Positions 46,860 through 55,549 are shown, counted from the stretch's first letter. The stretch is 64,000 nt of DNA from Variovorax paradoxus (GCF_030811855.1 NZ_JAUSRN010000001.1:496001-560000); one strand, 5' to 3'. Numbers and translations: made by a program. Notes: generated from the letters alone by a model not told the origin.

Positions 46860-47840
46860 ATGACCCGCACTTCCATTGCTGCCGTGCTCGACGCGGCGCC
46901 CCTCGACCCGGCGCTGGCCGGCTTTCTGGCGCAGGCCACCGCCCAAGGCAACCCGCCGCTGGAGTCGCTGCCGCCGCCGGTGGCTCGCCAGCTCTACCGC
47001 GAGTTGGCCGCCGGACTGGGCCTGCCGGCACCGGCCATCGCATCGGCGGACGACCGCGTCATCGAAGGACCCGGGAGCCCGTTGACGCTGCGTGTCTACC
47101 GGCCCGACGCCCCGGGGCCGCTGCCCTTGCTGATGTACGTGCACGGTGGCGGCTTCGTGATCGGCGATCTCGAAACCCACGACAAGGTGTGCCGCACGCT
47201 GTGCCACGACGTCGCCGCCGTGGTGGTGGCGGTGGACTACCGGCTGGCGCCCGAACATCCCTTTCCGGCGGCGGTGGACGACGTGGCCTGCGCGCTGCGC
47301 TGGGTGGCAGGGCACGCGCACGCGCTCGGCGCCGATCCGTCGCGCATGGCGCTGGCCGGCGACAGCGCGGGCGCGCAGCTCGCCGCCGTGGCGGCGCTGC
47401 GTTCAACCGGCACCATTGCGCCGCGGGCGCTGGGCCTCATCTATCCGGTCGCCCAGCACTACAGCGAACCGAGCCCATCGCTGGCCGAGAACGGCGAGGG
47501 CAAGTTCCTCACCACCGGTGTCATGCAGTGGTTCATCGATTGCTACCTGGGCGCGCGCCAGGAGCTGGCGCGGCACCCCGATTTCGCGCTGCTGCAGTCG
47601 CAGGCCCTCGGCACGCTACCGCCCACCTGGCTGGCCACCATGGGCCACGACCCGCTGCGCGACGAAGGCTATGCGCTGGCGCTGCGCATTGCCGATGCCG
47701 GCGTTCCGACCGAGCACCGCCACTACGCCGGCGCCATTCACGCCTGCATTCACTTCACCGCCGTATCTCTACTGGGTAACCAGGTGATGGGCGACATGGC
47801 CGCGTGGCTGCGCGCGCAACTGTCGTCCCGCGTTTCCTAA
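46860..47840 (+). CDS. Alpha/beta-hydrolase of the hormone-sensitive lipase family
   Basis: The 326-residue hydrolase has the HSL-family HGGGFVIGD oxyanion motif, VDYRLAPEHPFPAAVDD, nucleophile Ser in GDSAGAQLA and a C-terminal Asp-His pair in HDPLRDEGYA and AGAIHACIHF. There is no signal peptide. As the third gene of the sigma-54 operon it probably cleaves aromatic or phenolic esters so that released alcohols enter the dehydrogenase steps (inference). It starts eight bases after the SDR stop. Confidence 0.87.
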   Translation: MTRTSIAAVLDAAPLDPALAGFLAQATAQGNPPLESLPPPVARQLYRELAAGLGLPAPAIASADDRVIEGPGSPLTLRVYRPDAPGPLPLLMYVHGGGFVIGDLETHDKVCRTLCHDVAAVVVAVDYRLAPEHPFPAAVDDVACALRWVAGHAHALGADPSRMALAGDSAGAQLAAVAALRSTGTIAPRALGLIYPVAQHYSEPSPSLAENGEGKFLTTGVMQWFIDCYLGARQELARHPDFALLQSQALGTLPPTWLATMGHDPLRDEGYALALRIADAGVPTEHRHYAGAIHACIHFTAVSLLGNQVMGDMAAWLRAQLSSRVS

Positions 47841-47997
47841 GGGTTTCAAGTGCGCGGATCGCTCATGAACATGTTCAGGCGCCGCGTAGGAGAGCCACTG
47901 TCAGCAAGACGCGTCAAAACGGCATGGCACCGCGGCTTCGCAGCGGTCAACCTGAAGTGCCGGAGGCATTGTGCCGCCGTGACCACAGGAGAAAAAA

Positions 47998-48180
47998 ATG
48001 GCCGACGACCTCAAGAAGACAGGACTGGATCGCAAGCTGATCGCAATTGATGAGCCGCACGAAGTGCGCTCATGGACCGAGGCGCTGAAGTGTTCCGAGA
48101 CGCAGCTGCGAGACGCGGTGAGAGTCGTGGGCAATTCAGCCGACGCGGTTCGGGCCTACCTGATCGAAATGCGCAGGTGA
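47998..48180 (+). CDS. DUF3606 protein
   Basis: The 60-residue protein has the DUF3606 pattern: MADDLKKTGLDRKLIAIDEP, then EVRSWTEALKCSETQLRDAV with the conserved aromatic-charged helix, and an end at AYLIEMRR. An AGGAG ribosome binding site lies just before the ATG. The function of this family is unknown; it is often found in stress-related settings. It overlaps no other gene and is followed after 14 bases by a small membrane protein. Confidence 0.8.
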   Translation: MADDLKKTGLDRKLIAIDEPHEVRSWTEALKCSETQLRDAVRVVGNSADAVRAYLIEMRR

Positions 48181-48194
48181 ACCGCCTGGGCGCC

Positions 48195-48395
48195 ATGGAA
48201 ACCAGGCAAGAACACAAGCAGGGCGACATCGGCCGCCGCTTGATGTGGATCCTCTTGGCCGCCATCGCGGTCATCGTGGTGGGGGTGCTTTTCTTCTACG
48301 GCATCAACGATCCATCGGAAGGGCCGGGCAATGTTCCTGCCAGCGGCACGACGGTGCCGCGCCAGGCAAACGGCAACGCTCCCGCGTCCAGATAG
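48195..48395 (+). CDS. Small single-pass membrane protein
   Basis: The 66-residue protein has a basic N-terminus (MESTR-like METRQEHKQGDIGRR), one hydrophobic helix MWILLAAIAVIVVGVLFFYGI and a hydrophilic Pro/Gly-rich tail. This fits a bitopic inner-membrane protein with the tail outside. No known family. It lies 14 bases after the DUF3606 gene and could be co-transcribed with it. Confidence 0.5.
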   Translation: METRQEHKQGDIGRRLMWILLAAIAVIVVGVLFFYGINDPSEGPGNVPASGTTVPRQANGNAPASR

Positions 48396-48421
48396 GAACG
48401 GCAAAGGAACAGGGAGTTGTC

Positions 48422-48493
48422 ATGGCCATATACCTTGCATGGCGGATCTGGGCGAAGGCGAGATGGCATCTTCGGAGATGGCCGCTTTCTTGA
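48422..48493 (+). CDS. Possible 23-residue basic Trp-rich peptide
   Basis: A 23-codon frame starts with ATG at 48422, five bases behind GGGAG. The product is basic and aromatic (MAIYLAWRIW, then KARWHLRRWPLS) with three Trp. I have no homologue in mind; coding is uncertain and rests on the ribosome binding site and the amphipathic pattern. Confidence 0.25.
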   Translation: MAIYLAWRIWAKARWHLRRWPLS

Positions 48494-48520
48494 GTACCCA
48501 AGCGTTTCGCACCTTCATGT

Positions 48521-49474
48521 TCATTTCGCGAAGCGCCTTCGATATTCCACCAGGCTCACGCCCAGGCGGCGAGCGAATGCGCGCCTGAACCCATCCACGT
48601 TGGCATAGCCCACGGCATCGGCGAGCCGCTTTGCCGGGAGATCCGACTCTTCGGCCATTCGGCGGGCGGCGTCGATGCGGGCGTTCTCGACGAACTCCGC
48701 GGGCGTGGTGCCCGTCTCCTGCCGAAAGACCCGCGCAAAGCTGCGGCCGCTCATGCCGGCGCGAGCGGCCAGCGCAGGCACCGACAGATCGTCCTTCAGG
48801 TGCGCAAGCACATGGTCCTGCACCTTGCTGACGCTCGAGCGCTCGGCAGTCTGCGCCGCCAAATGGGCGCTGAACTGGCTCTGTCCGCCCGGACGCTTGA
48901 GGAACATCACCAGCTCGCGCGCCACGCGCAGCGCGAGTTCGCGGCCATGGTCTTCCTCCACCATCGCGAGCGCGAGGTCCATGCCCGCAGTCACGCCGGC
49001 CGAGGTGAAGAGCTTGCCGTCCTTCACATAGATGGCGTCGGGTTCGACGCACGCCAGCGGGTAGGCCATGGCGAGCCGTGCGGTCGAGTTCCAGTGGGTC
49101 GCCACGCGCTTGCCGTCCAGAAGACCGGCGGCCGCGAGCACGAATGCCCCGCTGCACACGGAGCCATAGCGCCGCACGGTGCGCGACTGGCGCCGCAGCC
49201 AAGTGTGCAGCGCCGTGTCGCCAGTCACTTCGTGGATCACCGGGCTGCCGGCCACGAGCAAGGTGTCGATCGGTCCGCGATGCGCACTCACCGTGGCATC
49301 GACCGCGAGTCGCACGCCGCTGCTGCTCTTAAGCACACCGGCCGCGGTGCCGATCACCTGGACCTGGTAGGCACGCGGCTGGCCGAGTTGGCGAGCCGCC
49401 TCGGCGAACACGTCGGCAGGGCCGGCGACATCGAGCAGCTGGACACGCGGAAAGGCGAGGATGGCGACACGCAT
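48521..49474 (-). CDS. GlxA-type AraC-family transcriptional regulator
   Basis: The 317-residue protein joins a DJ-1/PfpI-like N-terminal domain (residues 1-190; SVCSGAFVLAAAGLLDGKR, with Cys in the position of the PfpI nucleophile elbow) to an AraC HTH (FARVFRQETGTTPAEFV; ADAVGYANVDGFRRAF). This is the GlxA architecture used by many regulators of amino-acid, choline or formaldehyde metabolism. It diverges from the SLAC1-like channel gene at 49585, 110 bases away. The effector is unknown. Confidence 0.9.
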   Translation of the reverse strand: MRVAILAFPRVQLLDVAGPADVFAEAARQLGQPRAYQVQVIGTAAGVLKSSSGVRLAVDATVSAHRGPIDTLLVAGSPVIHEVTGDTALHTWLRRQSRTVRRYGSVCSGAFVLAAAGLLDGKRVATHWNSTARLAMAYPLACVEPDAIYVKDGKLFTSAGVTAGMDLALAMVEEDHGRELALRVARELVMFLKRPGGQSQFSAHLAAQTAERSSVSKVQDHVLAHLKDDLSVPALAARAGMSGRSFARVFRQETGTTPAEFVENARIDAARRMAEESDLPAKRLADAVGYANVDGFRRAFARRLGVSLVEYRRRFAK

Positions 49475-49584
49475 GGCAGTGAAGGCTCAGGTATTGGCGG
49501 AAAACGTCTTGCCGCGCGGCTCACGGCAAAGGCAGTTTGGCAGAAACTATCCACATCAGCAAATTCAGCCAATCGAGCCCGACC

Positions 49585-50583
49585 ATGCAAAGCAAATCCC
49601 TGGATCCGCCCTTCCCGATCTTCCATCCATCCGACGAAGCTTCGGTACGCAACCTGCCCGTCAACCTGTTCGCATCCGTCATGGGGCTCGCAGGGCTGGC
49701 ACTGGCCTGGCGGCTGGCCCATGGCAGCCTGGGCGCCCCGGCCTTGATCGGCGAGGCGATCGGCGCCATTGCACTCGGCGTCTTCTTGCTGCTGGCGTTC
49801 GGCTATGCCGTGAAGCTGGCCAGGCATCCGCAGGCCGTGCACGCGGAATTCCATCACCCGGTGACCGGCAACTTCTTCGGCACCATCGTGATCTCGATAC
49901 TGCTGCTGTCGTCCGTCATCGCTCCTTACAGCGCATCCGGCGCGCGCGCGGTGTGGGCCTTGGGCGCCTTGGCGACCTTCGCCCTCAGCTTCTTCGTCAT
50001 CTTGCGACTGCTCAAGGGACATGTCGACACGTCGCATGCCGTGCCGGCGTTGCTGATCCCGGGCGTTGCGACGCTGGACATCGCGGTGACCGCCGGGCAC
50101 GAGGGCGCCATGGCATGGACCGCGGAGCTCAATCTGCTCGCGGCTGCCGTGGGCGCGGTGCTTGCACTGGTGCTGCTGGTTCTCATCATCGGCCGGCTCG
50201 TGCATCAGGCCCCGCTCGCGCCTGCGATGACGCCCTCGCTGATGATCCTGGTCGCACCCTTTGCGGTCGGCTTCCTTGCGTACACGAACATCACCGGCGG
50301 CGTCGACCGTTTCGCCGCCCTGCTCTTCTACTTCGCGCTCTTCATGTTCGCGGTGCTTGCACCGAAAGTGTTCCGGCGCGGCAACGCGTTCTCGCCCGGC
50401 TGGTGGGCAATCAGCTTCCCGATGGCGGCACTGGCCAATGCCGCGCTGAAGTACGCGCAGCTGCGCGCAACGGCGCCGCTCTGGGCCATTGCGATCGGGC
50501 TCTTGGGCGCGCTGACCGTGGCGCTGGCAGTGCTCACTGTGCGCACACTGCGCATCGCGCTCAACGGCAAGCTGTTCAGATGA
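49585..50583 (+). CDS. SLAC1/TehA-family anion channel or C4-acid transporter
   Basis: The 332-residue membrane protein has about ten hydrophobic segments and belongs to the TehA/SLAC1/Mae1 family. An early helix NLFASVMGLAGLALAWRLA and the final WWAISFPMAALANAALKYA match the family pattern. Such proteins conduct anions or tellurite-related ions or act as dicarboxylate exporters. I chose the ATG at 49585; a TTG at 49537 is also possible. It diverges from the GlxA-type gene, which may control it, and converges on DUF72. Confidence 0.82.
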   Translation: MQSKSLDPPFPIFHPSDEASVRNLPVNLFASVMGLAGLALAWRLAHGSLGAPALIGEAIGAIALGVFLLLAFGYAVKLARHPQAVHAEFHHPVTGNFFGTIVISILLLSSVIAPYSASGARAVWALGALATFALSFFVILRLLKGHVDTSHAVPALLIPGVATLDIAVTAGHEGAMAWTAELNLLAAAVGAVLALVLLVLIIGRLVHQAPLAPAMTPSLMILVAPFAVGFLAYTNITGGVDRFAALLFYFALFMFAVLAPKVFRRGNAFSPGWWAISFPMAALANAALKYAQLRATAPLWAIAIGLLGALTVALAVLTVRTLRIALNGKLFR

Positions 50584-50616
50584 GCCAGGGCATCTTCTGG
50601 GGTCTACGCTGAACCC

Positions 50617-51516
50617 TCATCCATGCGCCAGCAGCATCTTCATGAACGTGATGCCATTGCGCTGGCCCTTGTCCTCGTCGCAGTTGTTGAAGATGACGTG
50701 CGTGTTGCGCACCTTGTAGGCCAGGCGCACCACCTCCATCATGATCTCGCGCAGCTCGGGGTCCGGATAGTCGTAGTCGAAGCGCTCGGCCGCCGAGGCC
50801 GCGCCCTTGATGTTGTAGGTGTCGACATTGCGCCCGTGCAGGCGCACCAGCGCGCAGTCGGCGTTGGTGGCTTCCGCCAGCAGGGGCACGCTGTTGGCAA
50901 AGCCTTGCGGGCCGTCGACGATGGTGTGCACGGCACCGAGCCTGCGCAGGAATTCGATGGTGCCTGCGCGATGCGCGTCGTCCCACCACGAGCGGTGCCG
51001 GAACTCGATGCTCACCGTATGGCCCACCATCTGCTCGACGCAGTGCGCCACATGCGAATGGCCCTCGCGGTTGCAGACGAGCCAGGGCGGAAACTGGAAG
51101 TGCACCAGCCCGAGCTTGCCCGCCAGCCTGAGCGGCGCAATCGCCTCGCGGAAGCGTCGCCACAGCTCGACGCTGATCTCGGGCGGCATGCCGCGGTAGT
51201 AGAGGGTCTTGGTGCTGGTCCCAGCCAAGGCTTGCTGGATGTCCTTGTGCAGCACCTTGGCATCTGTCTGGTGGCCCGTGAAGAGACGGAAGGCTTTCAC
51301 GTTGAAGGTGAAAGCCTCGGGCGTGCGCTCGGCCCACAGCTTGGCGTTGGCCGGCGCCGGAATGCCGTAGAAGCTGGAGTCGACCTCCACCAGCGGGAAG
51401 ATCGACGCGTAGTAGCGCAAGCGCGCCTCGGCGGTCTTCACCTCCTTGGGGTAGAAGCGACCGCACGCAAGCAGCGTCTTGTCAGTCCAAGAAGCCGTGC
51501 CGACCAGAATGCCCAT
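50617..51516 (-). CDS. DUF72 protein (YecE-like)
   Basis: The 299-residue protein is a TIM-barrel DUF72 member: start GTASWTDKTL, then YPKEVKTAEARLRYYA, the central VEVDSSFYGIPAPANAKLW, LVHFQFPPWLV, VSIEFRHRSWW and a C-terminal VIFNNCDEDKG. This order of conserved Tyr, Glu and Trp is diagnostic for the family, whose reaction is not known. The first codons overlap the end of a small upstream gene by 35 bases, so the two are probably co-translated. Confidence 0.9.
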   Translation of the reverse strand: MGILVGTASWTDKTLLACGRFYPKEVKTAEARLRYYASIFPLVEVDSSFYGIPAPANAKLWAERTPEAFTFNVKAFRLFTGHQTDAKVLHKDIQQALAGTSTKTLYYRGMPPEISVELWRRFREAIAPLRLAGKLGLVHFQFPPWLVCNREGHSHVAHCVEQMVGHTVSIEFRHRSWWDDAHRAGTIEFLRRLGAVHTIVDGPQGFANSVPLLAEATNADCALVRLHGRNVDTYNIKGAASAAERFDYDYPDPELREIMMEVVRLAYKVRNTHVIFNNCDEDKGQRNGITFMKMLLAHG

Positions 51517-51700
51517 CGACGTACGCTACCGGTTGCAGCCACTCGACCGCCGCCTCCGTGGGCGACATTGTTCGTAGGCGAGGATCGCGCCAAAGCTCGC
51601 GCGCGACCTCCTCCAGCTCGAGCGGATCGACGGTATGCCACCGCTGCTGCAACCGGTGCGCGCAAGCGGCGATCCAGAGGGGTGCAGGAATGGAGTTCAT
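51482..51700 (-). CDS. Small conserved-looking protein overlapping DUF72
   Basis: The 72-residue protein (MNSIPAPLWIAACAHRLQQR, then LEEVARELWRDPRLR and MSPTEAAVEWLQPV) is rich in helix-forming residues and has no membrane segment or Cys pattern. It ends 35 bases inside the DUF72 gene in another frame. I know no function; the same arrangement seems familiar in Comamonadaceae, but that is recollection. Confidence 0.5.
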   Translation of the reverse strand: MNSIPAPLWIAACAHRLQQRWHTVDPLELEEVARELWRDPRLRTMSPTEAAVEWLQPVAYVDGHSGRHGFLD

Positions 51701-51865
51701 GCCCCAGATATTACTGTATTTTTAAACAGTACTAATAAGGTTTTCAAAAACTGTCGAAATACGTCGCCGAAGTGTGTCCCCGGTACTAACATTCAACCGT
51801 TCGACGTGCGGTTCGGCACGAGGCTGCCGCCGACTATCTGCTCGCTCGTGCAAGGAGATGACGCG

Positions 51866-52246
51866 ATGACCAGTCCCATGAATGTCAGCAAGCTCCAGAC
51901 GAAATCCCATGACGAACCGGACGAGGTCCGGGAGCCGGAAAAGACCCGGGTCGAAGTGGTCCGCCTCGAGGGCTACACGCTCGGGCGTTTCAATTTCCAA
52001 CCCGGATGGCGTTGGTCCAAGTGCATCAAGCCGGTCGTCGGCACGGACAGCTGCCAGGTCGCTCACGTCGGGTATGCGGTTTCCGGCCGCATCACCGTGC
52101 AGATGAATGACGGCACCAAGACCGCCATTGAGGAAGGCATGTCGTACACCATTCCGCCGGGACACGACGCATGGGTGGAAGGCGACAAGCCCTTCGTCGG
52201 GCTGGAGATGATGAGCGCGGAGCAATACGCAAAGCCCAACAGCTGA
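51866..52246 (+). CDS. Cupin-domain protein
   Basis: The 126-residue protein has a single cupin barrel: strands from VVRLEGYTLGRFNFQPGWRW, the first motif-like AHVGYAVSGRITVQMNDG, and the second motif EEGMSYTIPPGHDAWVEGD with His in the metal position. The ATG at 51866 follows AAGGAG. Cupins of this type bind small ligands or act as simple enzymes; the reaction is unknown. It is convergent with the HTH-citrate synthase gene. Confidence 0.82.
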   Translation: MTSPMNVSKLQTKSHDEPDEVREPEKTRVEVVRLEGYTLGRFNFQPGWRWSKCIKPVVGTDSCQVAHVGYAVSGRITVQMNDGTKTAIEEGMSYTIPPGHDAWVEGDKPFVGLEMMSAEQYAKPNS

Positions 52247-52274
52247 TAGCGACTGAGCTGACGGGTCTCCCGCG

Positions 52275-53435
52275 TCAACCGCCCTGCTCGCTCGCTTCGG
52301 GCGCCGGTCCCACATAGCGCCCGCGCGGGCGGATGACTTGCGCCACGCCCAGCTGCTCCAGGCTGTGAGCCAGGAGCCCCACGCTGCGCGCGGTTGCGAA
52401 CAGGCCAAAGGCCGCATCGGCGGGCAGCCGATGGTGGGCAACCAGGGCGGCCAAGGCAACGTCGATGTTGGGCTGCAAGCCGGTCAGCTTCGTCACCTTT
52501 GCGATGAAGCGCACGATCACCTTCGGCGGTTCGAACAGAGCCAGCAAGGCGGCCGCGCGCGGATCGCCGTCGGGATAGAGGTGATGGCCGAAGCCCGCCG
52601 GAGACAGGCCGTTGGCGAGGTAGTGGGCCAGCACCTCGTCCTCGCCCAATCGCTCCACCTCGCTGAACAGCGCGCGCACGCGGCCCGAGGCATCGCCATG
52701 CAAGGGGCCTGAGAGCGTGGTCAATCCGGCCAGCAGGCATGCGGGCAACGAAGCGCCTGTCGACGCCGTGATGCGCGCGACGAAGGCGGAACTGGTCAGC
52801 TCGTGATCGGCCAACAGCACCATGGCCGTTCGCAGCAAATCGGCCACCTTGGCCGGTTGCTTCCACCCTTTGGCAAAGCGCAGATGCAGCGGCTCCCGGC
52901 CTGGCGAAGCGCCGAACGCGTTGGCCACCTGACCGACCAGTTCCTGGCCTTCGGCATGCAGTACCCGGGTCAGACGTCCCCCTGTGGAGTGGCCGGCGGC
53001 CGCCAGGCTGGCCAGCGTGGCGAAGGCCGCATCGCGGCCCGGCTTGCCTGCGCGCATCGGCGTCATGCAGGAGAAATCGACGGCGCGTTCGGCGCCCCAT
53101 AGCAACTGGGCCGCGTCTTCGAGCGTGGCCGTGCGGGCCATGGCCACGGCATCGCGCCCCCTGTAGTACGGCCGCCCGCGGGAGAACGCACACAGAGCCG
53201 TCGGAATGCTGGGTTCGGAGCCGAACAGCGTGTTGGCGGCCAGTGTCTCGTGCTTGCGGCCGGCCTGCTTGCGCTTGGCCAGCACGGCCACGTCTTCGGC
53301 GCGGTAGAGCCTGCGCCGCGTATCGGCCGGGTCAGGCATGACCTCGAGCTTGCCGCGGCTCACGTAGGCGTAGAGCGTCTGAGGCTGCACGCCCAAGAGG
53401 TTGCACGCCTCGTTCATCGAAATCCAGGAAGCCAT
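52275..53435 (-). CDS. Citrate synthase with N-terminal DNA-binding helix-turn-helix
   Basis: The 386-residue protein starts with a MerR/excisionase-like HTH (residues 1-55; MNEACNLLGVQPQTLYAYVS, then GKLEV and RRRLYRAEDVAVL), followed by a citrate synthase domain. Catalytic His is visible in DHELTSSAF, the second His in GFGHHLYPDGDPR, where the usual RV and K after the His are replaced by HL and P, and Asp in NIDVALAAL. The citrate-side Arg lies in RPRGRYVG. The HTH fusion is unusual for a metabolic enzyme and suggests a regulator that senses citrate, oxaloacetate or an acyl-CoA. It diverges from a D-2-hydroxyacid dehydrogenase and two Bug proteins across palindromes at 53450-53497. Confidence 0.87.
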   Translation of the reverse strand: MASWISMNEACNLLGVQPQTLYAYVSRGKLEVMPDPADTRRRLYRAEDVAVLAKRKQAGRKHETLAANTLFGSEPSIPTALCAFSRGRPYYRGRDAVAMARTATLEDAAQLLWGAERAVDFSCMTPMRAGKPGRDAAFATLASLAAAGHSTGGRLTRVLHAEGQELVGQVANAFGASPGREPLHLRFAKGWKQPAKVADLLRTAMVLLADHELTSSAFVARITASTGASLPACLLAGLTTLSGPLHGDASGRVRALFSEVERLGEDEVLAHYLANGLSPAGFGHHLYPDGDPRAAALLALFEPPKVIVRFIAKVTKLTGLQPNIDVALAALVAHHRLPADAAFGLFATARSVGLLAHSLEQLGVAQVIRPRGRYVGPAPEASEQGG

Positions 53436-53449
53436 GGTGTGCGGCGTAG

Positions 53450-53497
53450 AGTCAATTTCTATTGATTATATAGATCAATATTGACTCGTACGTCAAT
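53450..53497. promoter_or_regulatory. Nested GTCAAT/ATTGAC palindrome array
   Basis: Outer arms AGTCAAT (53450-53456) and ATTGACT (53480-53486) enclose ATTGAT (53461-53466) and ATCAAT (53474-53479). A further dyad ATTGAC-TCGTAC-GTCAAT spans 53480-53497. The AT-rich block stands out in a GC-rich genome and lies between divergent operons. Confidence 0.75.
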
Positions 53498-53551
53498 CAA
53501 TCACTAGCATGCATCCATGCCGTCGGATCACCGGCGGCACGGCCTTCGCCA

Positions 53552-54520
53552 ATGAACTTCTTCGCCATGCAACCCCAAGTCCTTCAACTGAACCCGATCC
53601 TGATTCCCGCGATCAACGACAAGCTCGCATCGCTCTACACAGTGCACAAGCACTTCGAGTTGAGCGATCCCGCGGCCTGGCTGCGTCAACATGGCGCATC
53701 GATCGATGCCGTGATCACCGGTGGGCACACCGGCATTTCGCGGGCCATGCTGGAGCAGCTGCCCAGCCTCAAGGTGGTGGCCATCAACGGTGTCGGCACC
53801 GACGCGGTGGACCTGGCGTACTGTCGCGAGCGTGCCTTGCCCGTCACCGCCACGCTGGGCGCGCTGACGGAAGACGTGGCCGACCTGGCCATCGGCTTGC
53901 TGATCGCGGCGTGCCGCAATTTGTGCGCCGGCGACCGCTTCGTGCGGGAGGGCCAGTGGGAGCTTCACCCGCAGCCCAGCGCCATTCCGCTCGCCCGGCG
54001 ATTCAGCGGCATGCGCATTGGCATCGTCGGAATGGGCCGCGTGGGCCGGGCCGTCGCCGTGCGGGCCGCCGCCTTCGGCTGCCCCATTGGCTACACCGAT
54101 TTGCGCGCGATGGATGACGTCGCGCATCGCTTCATACCGAGCCTGCTGGATCTGGCCCGCGCATCGGACGCGCTGGTGCTGTGCGCAGCCGCGGACCAGG
54201 CCGAAGGCATCGTGGACGCGGGCGTGCTCGATGCGCTGGGACCGCGCGGCTTCCTGGTCAACGTCGCGCGCGGCCGGCTCGTCAATGAAGCCGACCTGAC
54301 GCAAGCGCTGGCCGCCGGCCGCATCGCGGGCGCCGGCCTGGACGTGTTCGTCGATGAACCGCGCGTGCCGCTGGCGCTGCGCCAATCCGGCCGCGCGACC
54401 TTGCAGGCCCACCGCGCCAGCGCCACCTGGGAGACCCGCACCGCCATGGGCGAGATGGTGCTGGCGAGCATTGCCCAGGCCCTGGCAGGCGAGCGCCCCG
54501 CCATGAGCCTGACCACCTGA
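53552..54520 (+). CDS. D-2-hydroxyacid dehydrogenase (NAD(P)+)
   Basis: The 322-residue protein has the D-isomer 2-hydroxyacid dehydrogenase layout: NAD motif RIGIVGMGRVGRAVA near residue 152, catalytic Arg in NVARGRLV, Glu in VFVDEP and His in QAHRASATWE. It probably reduces a 2-oxoacid such as hydroxypyruvate or glyoxylate, or oxidises the hydroxyacid. The ATG at 53552 has no strong ribosome binding site; an ATG at 53567 is possible. It is the first gene of a divergent unit with two Bug-family binding proteins and faces the HTH-citrate synthase. Confidence 0.87.
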   Translation: MNFFAMQPQVLQLNPILIPAINDKLASLYTVHKHFELSDPAAWLRQHGASIDAVITGGHTGISRAMLEQLPSLKVVAINGVGTDAVDLAYCRERALPVTATLGALTEDVADLAIGLLIAACRNLCAGDRFVREGQWELHPQPSAIPLARRFSGMRIGIVGMGRVGRAVAVRAAAFGCPIGYTDLRAMDDVAHRFIPSLLDLARASDALVLCAAADQAEGIVDAGVLDALGPRGFLVNVARGRLVNEADLTQALAAGRIAGAGLDVFVDEPRVPLALRQSGRATLQAHRASATWETRTAMGEMVLASIAQALAGERPAMSLTT

Positions 54521-54577
54521 GCGCCTGCGTTCACGGCGCAACCACCACGCATTCAAAAACAAACGAAGGAGACACCC

Positions 54578-55549
54578 TTGTTCACTCGACGCCTTGCGAT
54601 CCCCCTCGCCCTTGCTCTCTGCGCCCTCCACGCCCCTTGCTTCGCGCAGGCCTTCCCTTCCCGCCCCGTGACCCTGGTGGTTCCGTTCCCGCCGGGCGGC
54701 GGCACGGACACCGGCGCCCGCGTGATCGCCGAGCAGTTGAGCCGGCGCTGGAACCAGCCCGTCATCGTGGAGAACAAGGGCGGCGCGGCCGGGCAGATCG
54801 GCGCCGACTATGTCGCCAAGTCCAGGCCCGATGGCTACACGCTGCTCCTCGGCAACATCGGCACGCAGGCGATCAATCCCTTGCTGTACCCCAAGCTGCC
54901 CTACGACGCCGACAAGTCCTTCGCGCCGGTGTCCTTGGTGGCCGAGCTGCCGCTGGCCATGATGGTCCATCCGTCGGTCCCCGCGAAGACGGCGGCCGAG
55001 TTCGTGGCGCTGGCCAAGTCGAAGCCGGGCCAGATGAGCTACAGCAGTTCGGGCGCGGGCGGCGCGCCTCACCTGGCCGCCGAGATGTTCAAGGACCAGA
55101 CGGGCTCCTTCATCCTGCATGTGCCCTACCGCGGCGGCGGTCCGGCCATCGCCGATCTGCTTGCGGGCCATGTGCAGCTGTCGTTCATGACGGTGCTGGA
55201 GGCCTCCGGCCACATCAAGGCAGGCAAGCTGCGCGCGCTGGCAGTGACCGGCGACAAGCGCGTGCCGGCCTTTCCCGAGGTGCCCACGCTTGCGGAAACC
55301 GTGGCGCCGGGCTTCAACGCGATCTCCTGGATCGGACTCTTGGCGCCGGCGGGCACGCCGCAGGACGTGGTGGACCGGATCGCGGCCGACCTGCGCGCGG
55401 TGCTGTCCGACGAGCCGGTCAAGGCCCGTTTCGTCGGCCTGGGCGGCGTGCCGCGCGCCACCACGCCGCAGGAGTTCGCCCGGCTGATCGCCGACGACAA
55501 GAGCCGCTATGCCCAGGTCATCCGCAGCCGAAAGATCACCATCGAGTGA
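54578..55549 (+). CDS. Bug-family (TctC-like) periplasmic solute-binding protein
   Basis: The 323-residue protein has a signal peptide (LAIPLALALCALHAPCFA, cleavage near residue 23), then the Bug-family start FPSRPVTLVVPFPPGGGTDT, where the P.GGG.D loop coordinates carboxylates. The strand VIVENKGGAAGQIGADYVAK and the mid-domain VPYRGGGPAIADLLAG are conserved. It binds a carboxylate (dicarboxylate, tricarboxylate or aromatic acid) in the periplasm. No TctA/TctB permease lies nearby, as is common for Bug proteins. The start is a TTG seven bases behind AAGGAG. Confidence 0.87.
   Translation: MFTRRLAIPLALALCALHAPCFAQAFPSRPVTLVVPFPPGGGTDTGARVIAEQLSRRWNQPVIVENKGGAAGQIGADYVAKSRPDGYTLLLGNIGTQAINPLLYPKLPYDADKSFAPVSLVAELPLAMMVHPSVPAKTAAEFVALAKSKPGQMSYSSSGAGGAPHLAAEMFKDQTGSFILHVPYRGGGPAIADLLAGHVQLSFMTVLEASGHIKAGKLRALAVTGDKRVPAFPEVPTLAETVAPGFNAISWIGLLAPAGTPQDVVDRIAADLRAVLSDEPVKARFVGLGGVPRATTPQEFARLIADDKSRYAQVIRSRKITIE

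Noticed and set aside
47850..48050. 66-codon plus-strand frame before and across the DUF3606 start
   Set aside because: It runs out of frame into the clear DUF3606 gene, is Arg-rich and lacks a domain.
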